Positions 1 through 5,762 of a stretch of DNA of 13,460 nucleotides are shown here, in pieces. Position 1 is the stretch's first letter. Each line of letters begins with the position of its first letter. The notes beneath the pieces were generated by a model. The model searched no databases, was not told the origin of the DNA, and saw only the letters and a list, made by a program, of their open reading frames with translations. This DNA comes from CAYLNK01 sp964384675 (GTDB lineage: Bacteria; Acidobacteriota; Thermoanaerobaculia; UBA5066), in NCBI GenBank assembly GCA_964384675.1, contig CAYLNK010000175.1, forward strand, positions 1 to 13,460, in the 5' to 3' direction. Both the position numbers and the translations under genes were made by a program.

Positions 1-71
1 ACTTGCGTGCTCACCGTTTCGGGGGTGAGACCGAGGGCCGCGAGAGCGCGCGCCCGGCCGCGCCGCGTCAC
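1..71 (-). CDS. Probable next gene downstream of the DUF3857 gene, N-terminal fragment cut by window edge
   Basis: A GTG codon at 71-69 overlaps the TGA stop of the upstream gene as GTGA, the usual layout of translationally coupled genes. An AAGGAG ribosome-binding site lies at 77-82, five bases ahead. The frame stays open to the edge and reads MTRRGRARALAALGLTPETV and a few more residues. This is too short to assign a family and shows no convincing signal peptide. The start is inferred from the overlap and the Shine-Dalgarno match. Chance openness over 23 codons is easy in such GC-rich DNA, so this remains tentative. Confidence 0.4.
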   Translation of the reverse strand, partial: MTRRGRARALAALGLTPETVSTQ

Positions 72-2029
72 GGCGTCTCCTTCAGGGAGAGCGTCTGTCC
101 GTCCCGTTCGTGGACGGCGTCGAAGACCCTCTTGAGCGCGGCGTAGCTCGTCTCCGGGAACAGGATCGCGGCCAGGGTGAGCCGCCTCGTGTAGGTGAGG
201 GACCTGCCGTCCGCGGCCACCTGGAGCGTCGACGCGTAGCTCCCGGCGTCCCCGATCGGGAAGCCCTCGGGCCAGCTCCGGTCCTCGATCGCGAAGCCGG
301 CCGGGAGCTCCAGAGTGACGGCGTCCTCCGCCCGCTCGCTCCACGGCACGTAGATCGGGTGTCGGCGCGACGTCTCCAGGAAGCGGGGCGGGAGCCCCTT
401 GCGGAAGAAAGAAGGGCTCGCCAGGAGCCGGCTCCCGGTGCGGAGCGCGTAGCCGGGGACCTTCACCTCGTACGTGTAGACGAGCGGCCGCGCCGGGTCG
501 TCGAGGCCCTCGATCGCGACGTTCGTCACTTCGACACCCGGGAGCCGCTCGGCGACGTCCTTCTTGAGGGCCTCGACGCGCTGGTCGGAGGTGCGGTCGA
601 CCTCCTCGTCGCGCACGACGATCGCCGACTGGCCCGACAGCTCGGACCGGATCTTCCCCTCGACGGTGCCGTCGGGCTGGAGGCGCAGCGTCGCCGAGCG
701 CCGGGACGTGGGTGAGGACCCCTCCTCGACGGGAGTCTTGTCCCAGGCGGCGGCGTCCTCCTCGCAGCGGAGGACCGAGACCGACTGCTGCTGCCACCTC
801 AGGGAGCCGAACGGGAGGCTCCGGTCGCCGGGCGAGAAGTACCGCCACGCCTCGCCCAGCCGTACGGCGACGAGCCGCTTCGGCAGGAAGTACGCGTTGG
901 CGAGGGCCGGGTTGAAGAACATCACACCGCGATTCGGCGCGCGGCCCAGCCGCACCTCGAATCCGCCGGCGCGGGCGAGGGCCGCGAAGAGGTCGTCGAC
1001 GTCGCCGGCGGTGCCGACCCCGCGCTGGAGCGTGTCGGCGGGATCCTCGTTCGCCTTCCGCTTCTCCTTCTCGCGGGACGTCAGGGCGCGGATCGGCTTC
1101 ACCTTCGCCCGCGCCACGTCCCAGAGCGCGCGGAGGCGCACCTCGGGATCGGTGAGCGTGCCGACGGTGGTCTCCGCCAGCTTCCTCACGTCGCCGTTCG
1201 GCTTGGTGAGGCCCTTGTAGCTCGAGTACAGCTTCTTCGAGAGCTCCTTCCAGTACGTGTCCGGCGTCGACCCCTTGTCCTGGTCCGTGTAGTAGACGAG
1301 GAGCCACGACCGCGCGGCGAGGTCGGGGATCATCCACGGCTCCTCGTGGTACGCGGACATCCCGCTGACCGTCGTCGTGTACGCGTCGCCGGACTTCACG
1401 AAGGGCGTCGGGGTGCAGCGGAACGTCTGCGTCCTCACGCCGAAGCCCGGCAGCTGGAGGGGCGTGAACGTGTACGAGGCCTTCTGTACCGGCACGTCCC
1501 TCTGGAACGGGACGACGACGTAGGAGGAGAGCGAGCCGCGCTCGAGCGTCCGCCACTGGTACTCGACGAGGCAGCCGACCTCGAGGGCGGGCGGAGCGAA
1601 GCTGCGCGCCTTCACCTCCGTCTTCCTGCCGGCCTTCACGATCGAACGTTCGAAGACGGCGTCCTTGGCCAGCTCCACGATCGAGCCGTCCGGCCGGATC
1701 GTGCGGGCCATCACCTGGTCGATCGAGGAGTCCTCGTCGTACTCGAGGTCGATCTGGGCGAGGGACTTCTTCCCGCGCTCGTCGAGCACCTTGATCCGGA
1801 GGTAGGTCGTCGTCCAGATCCGGGGCTCGCGGTCCACCTGGCCGACGTCGTCCTCCACGGTGCGGTCCCAGAAGATCGCCTCGGCGCCGGCGCCCGGCTC
1901 CACCTTCGGCGTGGTCTGGGACAGCTCCTCGGGCGTGACCGGTTTCCACTTCTCGCGGGCCGCAGCGTCGGTCGACGCGAGAAGACCCGGCAGAACGAGG
2001 GCGAAGAGGAGCGGTGTGCGTCGTCTCAT
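68..2029 (-). CDS. Secreted DUF3857 / transglutaminase-like protein, apparently catalytically inactive
   Basis: The protein has 653 residues. Residues 1-23 form a signal peptide (basic MRRR, hydrophobic core, ASTDAAA cleavage region), so it should be exported to the periplasm. Residues of about 45-240 resemble the DUF3857 beta-rich domain (TTYLRIKVLDERG, the TIRPDGSIVEL strand, then VEYQWRTLERG). Residues of about 285-410 align with a transglutaminase core. A C-terminal domain of about 420-653 resembles the region that usually follows in this family. In active relatives the core carries GDC, an NHV-type His and a DP-type Asp. Here the corresponding stretches read AGDVDDL (V344), LPKRLVAV (K384/R385) and YFSPGD (S399), so the whole triad looks lost. 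The role is unknown; related genes often occur in tandem. The ATG at 2029 is chosen because AGGGGAG (2037-2043) precedes it by seven bases and the signal peptide starts there. The open frame continues upstream to 3061, but that part is antisense to cysK. Confidence 0.85.
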   Translation of the reverse strand: MRRRTPLLFALVLPGLLASTDAAAREKWKPVTPEELSQTTPKVEPGAGAEAIFWDRTVEDDVGQVDREPRIWTTTYLRIKVLDERGKKSLAQIDLEYDEDSSIDQVMARTIRPDGSIVELAKDAVFERSIVKAGRKTEVKARSFAPPALEVGCLVEYQWRTLERGSLSSYVVVPFQRDVPVQKASYTFTPLQLPGFGVRTQTFRCTPTPFVKSGDAYTTTVSGMSAYHEEPWMIPDLAARSWLLVYYTDQDKGSTPDTYWKELSKKLYSSYKGLTKPNGDVRKLAETTVGTLTDPEVRLRALWDVARAKVKPIRALTSREKEKRKANEDPADTLQRGVGTAGDVDDLFAALARAGGFEVRLGRAPNRGVMFFNPALANAYFLPKRLVAVRLGEAWRYFSPGDRSLPFGSLRWQQQSVSVLRCEEDAAAWDKTPVEEGSSPTSRRSATLRLQPDGTVEGKIRSELSGQSAIVVRDEEVDRTSDQRVEALKKDVAERLPGVEVTNVAIEGLDDPARPLVYTYEVKVPGYALRTGSRLLASPSFFRKGLPPRFLETSRRHPIYVPWSERAEDAVTLELPAGFAIEDRSWPEGFPIGDAGSYASTLQVAADGRSLTYTRRLTLAAILFPETSYAALKRVFDAVHERDGQTLSLKETP

Positions 2030-2140
2030 GGAGGATCTCCCCTCGGGAGAGTACCGGATTCCGCACCCGGGGCCTGTTCTCCTCCGGTGCGAACGTGGTG
2101 TCATGTCGAAGGGCCGGCGCGGCCCGGAGCCGGAGGGCCG
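2030..2140. promoter_or_regulatory. Divergent intergenic region between the DUF3857 gene and cysK
   Basis: This 111-bp spacer separates two genes that point away from each other, so it must hold the 5' leaders and probably the promoters of both. The two ends carry their ribosome-binding sites: AGGGGAG (minus, 2037-2043) and GGAGGG (plus, 2132-2137). I could not identify a convincing -35/-10 pair, a T-box or other leader RNA, or a clear operator palindrome. The promoter role is inferred only from gene arrangement. Confidence 0.5.
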
Positions 2141-3073
2141 ATGCGGATCGCGGACGACGTCACGAAGCTGGTCGGGGGAACGCCGCTGGTGCGGCTCCGG
2201 AGGGCCTCGCGCGAGAGCGGGGCCGAGGTGGTGGCCAAGCTCGAGTACCAGAACCCGGCCCACAGCGTGAAGGACCGGATCGGGCTCGCCATGATCGAGG
2301 CGGCGGAGCGTGCCGGCGCGATCGGGCCGGACACGATCGTCCTCGAGCCGACCAGCGGCAACACCGGGATCGCCCTGGCGTTCGTCTGCGCGTCGCGCGG
2401 CTACCGGTGCACGCTGGTGATGCCGGAGACGATGAGCCGCGAGCGGCGCATGCTGCTGCGCGCCTACGGGGCCCGGCTGGTCCTGACGCCGGGCAAGGAG
2501 GGGATGCCCGGGGCCATCAAGAAGGCGCGCGAGATGGCGGCGGCCGATCCGCGCTACCTGATCCCGCAGCAGTTCGAGAACCCCGCCAACCCGGAGGTGC
2601 ATCGCCGCACCACGGCCGAGGAGATCTGGCACGACACCGACGGCAAGGTCGACGTCTTCGTCGCGGGAGTCGGAACGGGGGGCACGATCACCGGCGTCGG
2701 CGAGGTGCTGAAGGCGCGAAGACCCGAGGTGCGGGTGATCGCGGTCGAGCCGGACGGCTCGCCGGTCCTCTCCGGGGGCGAGCGCGGGCCGCACCCGATC
2801 CAGGGGATCGGCGCCGGCTTCGTGCCGGCGGTGCTGAACACCGACGTCTACGACGAGGTGGTGCGGGTCGGGAACGAGAGCGCGTTCGAGACGGCGCGCG
2901 CGCTCGCCCGCGAGGAAGGCCTGCTGGTGGGGATCTCGGCTGGGGCGGCCGTCTGGGCGGCGACGGAGGTGGCCCGCCGCCCGGACGGGCGCGGCAAGCT
3001 CGTCGTCGTCATCATCCCGTCGTTCGGGGAGCGCTACCTGTCGACGGCGCTCTACGCCCACCTGGCCGACTGA
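2141..3073 (+). CDS. cysK: O-acetylserine sulfhydrylase (cysteine synthase A), PLP-dependent
   Basis: This cytosolic enzyme makes L-cysteine from O-acetylserine and sulfide. The 310-residue length is typical for CysK. Visible motifs are the PLP-binding lysine in NPAHSVKDR (K44), the substrate loop TSGNTG (71-76), the PLP-phosphate loop GVGTGGT (176-182), and the serine contacting the pyridine nitrogen in GISAGAA (S266). It closely resembles actinobacterial CysK1 proteins in runs such as QQFENPANP, HPIQGIGAGFVP and FGERYLST. No CBS domain or haem region follows, which argues against cystathionine beta-synthase. The ATG at 2141 has GGAGGG four to five bases ahead; the longer open frame upstream is antisense to the DUF3857 gene. 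It converges on cysE, the preceding pathway step, with four bases between the stop codons. A related sulfhydrylase such as CysM cannot be fully excluded. Confidence 0.95.
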   Translation: MRIADDVTKLVGGTPLVRLRRASRESGAEVVAKLEYQNPAHSVKDRIGLAMIEAAERAGAIGPDTIVLEPTSGNTGIALAFVCASRGYRCTLVMPETMSRERRMLLRAYGARLVLTPGKEGMPGAIKKAREMAAADPRYLIPQQFENPANPEVHRRTTAEEIWHDTDGKVDVFVAGVGTGGTITGVGEVLKARRPEVRVIAVEPDGSPVLSGGERGPHPIQGIGAGFVPAVLNTDVYDEVVRVGNESAFETARALAREEGLLVGISAGAAVWAATEVARRPDGRGKLVVVIIPSFGERYLSTALYAHLAD

Positions 3074-3077
3074 CGGG

Positions 3078-4016
3078 TCAGATGCCGTCCCCGTGCTCGA
3101 AGCCCGCCTCGCGCGGCTCGGCCTGGGTGACCCGGCTCCCGGGCGCGACGTCGTGGGTGAGCCAGACGTTGCCGCCGATCGAGGAGCCGCGCCCGATCGT
3201 GACGCGGCCCAGGATGGTGGCGCCGGCGTAGATCACGACGTCGTCCTCCACGATCGGGTGGCGGTCGATTCCCTTGATCGGGCGGCCGTGCGCGTCGCGC
3301 GGGAAGCTCTTGGCGCCGAGGGTCACGCCCTGGTAGACGCGCACGCCGGAGCCGATGCGGCACGTCTCGCCGATCACGACCCCGGTGCCGTGATCGATGA
3401 AGAAGCGCTCGCCGATCGTGGCGCCCGGGTGGATGTCGATCCCGGTGGCCCCGTGGGCGTGCTCCGAGATGATCCGCGGGATCAGCGGGATCCGCTGCCG
3501 GTACAGCTCGTGGGCGATCCGCTGCTCGGTGACGGCGTAGATGCCGGGGTAGCTGAAGATCGCCTCGTCCTTGATCTGGAGAGCCGGGTCTCCCTCGAAC
3601 GCGGCCTCGATGTCCGACGCGACGAGCGCGCGCACCGCGGGGAGGCGGCCGAGGAGCGCGCGGGTGGCGTGCCCGGCCGCCTCCGCGCAATGCCCGCAGG
3701 TGGCGACGTCGTGCCGCTCCGCGAACGCGACGGCCCGGGCGATCTGCTCCTCGAGGTCGCGGAGGAGGCGGTCCAGCGTCGCCCCGACGTAGTAATGGAG
3801 GCTCTTGTCGTGGAGGTCGGTCGCGCCGAAGTAGCCGGGGAAGAAGACGTGGCGGATCCCCTCCACGCAGTCGAGGACGACGTCCCGGGAAGGGAGGACG
3901 AGCCGGCCGTCGCGGCGCGGCCCCGCGGTCTCGACGGCCTCCGCGCAGAGCTGGTCCACGACCGAGATCAGGAGCGAGTCGCGAGCCGAGCCCGGCTCCG
4001 GTTCCGTGGTCGCCAT
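3078..4016 (-). CDS. cysE: Serine O-acetyltransferase, EpsC/SatA-type with extended N-terminus
   Basis: This enzyme transfers acetyl from acetyl-CoA to serine, giving O-acetylserine for CysK; it is the committed and usually feedback-inhibited step of cysteine synthesis. The 312-residue protein has a helical N-terminal region (1 to about 185), longer than in E. coli CysE, and a left-handed beta-helix of hexapeptide repeats (about 190-295). Catalytic positions are visible: the Asp-His pair in FIDHGTG (D208, H209) and the His in IDRHP (H253), with D143 in EGDPA as a further active-site candidate. A CGHC motif (107-110) sits in the N-terminal part. The protein ends FEHGDGI, close to the E. coli CysE end FEYGDGI that inserts into CysK. 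The ATG at 4016 has GGGAGGG (4021-4027) four bases ahead. It lies 44 bp after ypdA on the same strand, so the two are probably cotranscribed. Confidence 0.93.
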   Translation of the reverse strand: MATTEPEPGSARDSLLISVVDQLCAEAVETAGPRRDGRLVLPSRDVVLDCVEGIRHVFFPGYFGATDLHDKSLHYYVGATLDRLLRDLEEQIARAVAFAERHDVATCGHCAEAAGHATRALLGRLPAVRALVASDIEAAFEGDPALQIKDEAIFSYPGIYAVTEQRIAHELYRQRIPLIPRIISEHAHGATGIDIHPGATIGERFFIDHGTGVVIGETCRIGSGVRVYQGVTLGAKSFPRDAHGRPIKGIDRHPIVEDDVVIYAGATILGRVTIGRGSSIGGNVWLTHDVAPGSRVTQAEPREAGFEHGDGI

Positions 4017-4026
4017 GGTTCCCTCC

Positions 4027-4038
4027 CGCCGCGCGGCG
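4027..4038. repeat. 12-bp perfect palindrome in the cysE leader
   Basis: The sequence cgccgcgcggcg reads the same on both strands. It lies in the 44-bp gap between ypdA and cysE, directly ahead of the cysE Shine-Dalgarno GGGAGGG. It could be a small hairpin or operator, but short GC palindromes arise readily at this base composition. The palindrome is observed directly; any function is speculation. Confidence 0.3.
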
Positions 4039-4060
4039 CGAGGTTCAATCTAGCAGGAAG

Positions 4061-5092
4061 TCAATCGCCGTCCTGGAAGCGCCGGAGTCCCGGCGGCGCG
4101 GGCGCTTCCGGCTTCCGCCCCGTCGACTCGAGGATGTGCCGCACGATCTGCGCCGCGTGGAGCCGGCCGTTCTCGATGAAGAGCCGGCCGATGTCGACGC
4201 CCGCCGCCACGACGCCCGCCACGAAGAGGCCCGGGACGTCCGTCTCCATCGTGACCGGGTCGTGAGCGACGTGGAGGTCGTCGGTGATCCGGATTCCGGC
4301 GCGGCGGAGGAAGTCGTAGTCGGGGTGGTAGCCGGTGAGGAGGAGGACGAAGTCGTTCGGGAGCGTCAGCGGGCCGCCGGGCGTGCGCAGGGTGACGGAG
4401 CCTTCCTCGATCGACGTGACGGTGGTCTCGAAGCGCGCGGCGATGCTCCCTTCCGCCACCCGGTTCTCGATGTCCGGCCGGAGCCAGTACTTCACGCTCG
4501 ACCCGAACGACGGCTTGCGCACCGCCATCGTGACCCGTGCGCCGTGCCGGTACAGCTCGAGCGCCGCCTCCACCGCCGAGTTCTTGCCGCCCACGACGAG
4601 GACGTCGGTGAAGGCGTACCGGAACGGCTCGGTGTAGTAGTGAGACACCTTCGGCAGCCGTTCGCCCGGGACGTCGAGGAGATTGGGGTTGTCGAAGAAG
4701 CCGGTCGCCACCACCACCCGCCGCGCGCGCTCGATCCCGCGCGACGTCCGCACGCGGAACGACTCGCCGTCCCTCTCGATCGAGTCGACGCGCGTGAAGA
4801 GGCGGACGTGGAGGCCGGCCCGCTCGGCCACCTTCCGGTAGTAGACGAGCCCTTCGCGCCGCGTCGGCTTCGGTCCCGACGTCACGAACGGCACGCCGCC
4901 GATCTCGAGCAGCTCCGGAGTGGAGAAGAAGACGGTGAACGTGGGCCACGCCTCGAGCGTGGCGAGGAGGCACCCCTTCTCGATCACGAGGTGGGTCAGG
5001 CCGTGCCGGCTCGCCTCGAGCGCGCAGGCGAGGCCGACGGGGCCTCCCCCCACCACGAGCAGATCGACGATGGGCCCCACGTCCTCGGACAC
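4061..5092 (-). CDS. ypdA: YpdA-family FAD-dependent NAD(P)H oxidoreductase, putative bacillithiol disulfide reductase
   Basis: YpdA/Bdr flavoenzymes are known to reduce oxidised bacillithiol with NADPH in the cytosol. The 343-residue length suits the family. The FAD-binding Rossmann motif is GGGPVG (15-20), followed by E38 at the end of strand 2. The NADPH site is VVGGKNSAVEAA (166-177). Family-typical runs include FFSTPELLEIGGVPF, KPTRRE, LPKVSHYY, PDIENRV, DFVLLLTGYHPDYDFL and FIENGRLH. No CxxC pair is present, which argues against thioredoxin reductase. The cysteine of S. aureus YpdA (Cys14 in GGGPCG) is Val19 here; C23 and C41 are nearby. The start is a GTG at 5092 and only a weak GGGA-like ribosome-binding site precedes it, so the exact start is less certain. 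It begins 28 bp after the GH25 gene and is followed by cysE, which fits a role in thiol metabolism. Confidence 0.87.
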   Translation of the reverse strand: MSEDVGPIVDLLVVGGGPVGLACALEASRHGLTHLVIEKGCLLATLEAWPTFTVFFSTPELLEIGGVPFVTSGPKPTRREGLVYYRKVAERAGLHVRLFTRVDSIERDGESFRVRTSRGIERARRVVVATGFFDNPNLLDVPGERLPKVSHYYTEPFRYAFTDVLVVGGKNSAVEAALELYRHGARVTMAVRKPSFGSSVKYWLRPDIENRVAEGSIAARFETTVTSIEEGSVTLRTPGGPLTLPNDFVLLLTGYHPDYDFLRRAGIRITDDLHVAHDPVTMETDVPGLFVAGVVAAGVDIGRLFIENGRLHAAQIVRHILESTGRKPEAPAPPGLRRFQDGD

Positions 5093-5120
5093 GTGACGAG
5101 TGTCCCACGGCGTTCCGGTT

Positions 5121-5750
5121 CTATCCCGGCGCCGCGCCCCAGAGCTTCCGGAGGTTCTTCAGGCTCCCGTTGAAGCGGTCCCGATCGCACCGTCCGATTC
5201 CCTTCACCGAGTGGGGCTGCGGCCCGAGCCCACCGTCCGTGTACTGCCACATCGTCCAGAGGCGCCAGCAGGGAGGCACGACGGCCGTCGGCCCGTACTG
5301 CGCCAGCCAGAACCAGCAGCTCGCGAGCACCGGGTCCTGGCTGGTCCCGAGGAGGCGCTTGACGTAGTGGCCGCTGTAGAGGCCGGGGAAGCGGCCCGTG
5401 GTCTCGAAGACGTGCGTCACGAAGGCGCGGGCCTCCTCCAGCGACATGCTCGGCCCCTGCGGGTTGTCCTCGAGGTCCAGCGCGAGGAGCGTGTCCCCGG
5501 CGGGCTGGACCACGTCCAGGAAGTGCTCGGCCTGGGTGACGCCGTCTCCGCCGGTGCCGAAATGGTAGGCGCCCCACAGGAGCCCCGCGGCCTTCGCCTT
5601 CGCCCTGTTGTCCTCGTAGAGCGGGTCCTGGTACGAGGTGCCCTGCGTCGCCTTGTGGATCACGCCGACGATGCCGTCGGCCTTCGCCGCGGCGAGGTCG
5701 ACCTCTCCGTTGTGGTGGGACAGGTCGACGACGGCGTTCACGCTCGCCAT
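5121..5750 (-). CDS. Glycoside hydrolase family 25 (muramidase-like) protein without signal peptide
   Basis: GH25 enzymes cleave the MurNAc-GlcNAc bond of peptidoglycan. The 209-residue protein is a single catalytic domain. It opens with VVDLSHHNG (D9), has the DxE catalytic signature in LALDLEDNP (D92, E94), and shows YHFGTG (62-67), the YSGHY strand (125-129), MWQYTDGG (167-174) and a final CDRDRFNG (188-195). Cysteines occur at 145, 161 and 188. There is no signal peptide, lipobox, membrane helix or cell-wall-binding repeat, so how it would reach the wall is unclear. The ATG at 5750 is preceded by a strong GGAGG site. It starts 12 bp after the SGNH hydrolase stop, indicating one transcript. 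It matches a widespread leaderless GH25-like type whose biological role I do not know. Confidence 0.85.
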   Translation of the reverse strand: MASVNAVVDLSHHNGEVDLAAAKADGIVGVIHKATQGTSYQDPLYEDNRAKAKAAGLLWGAYHFGTGGDGVTQAEHFLDVVQPAGDTLLALDLEDNPQGPSMSLEEARAFVTHVFETTGRFPGLYSGHYVKRLLGTSQDPVLASCWFWLAQYGPTAVVPPCWRLWTMWQYTDGGLGPQPHSVKGIGRCDRDRFNGSLKNLRKLWGAAPG

Positions 5751-5762
5751 GAGGTCCCTCCT

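Noticed and set aside
1346..2140. N-terminal extension of the cysK frame to 1346
   Set aside because: It is antisense to the DUF3857 gene. CysK homologues begin at the MRIADDVTKLVGGTP segment, where a ribosome-binding site is present.
2030..3061. N-terminal extension of the DUF3857 frame to 3061
   Set aside because: The 344 extra codons are antisense to cysK and carry no domain. A signal peptide and Shine-Dalgarno mark the real start at 2029.
2141..3073. Cystathionine beta-synthase as an alternative for the PLP enzyme
   Set aside because: It has 310 residues, no haem-binding N-terminus and no C-terminal CBS pair, and it shows close similarity to CysK1-type sequences.
3071..3080. TGACGGGTCA inverted repeat as an operator
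   Set aside because: Its symmetry comes mainly from two TGA stops facing each other; there is no further extension of the palindrome.
4061..5092. Thioredoxin reductase as an alternative for the flavoprotein
   Set aside because: There is no CxxC redox pair in the NADPH domain, and the motifs match YpdA along the whole length.
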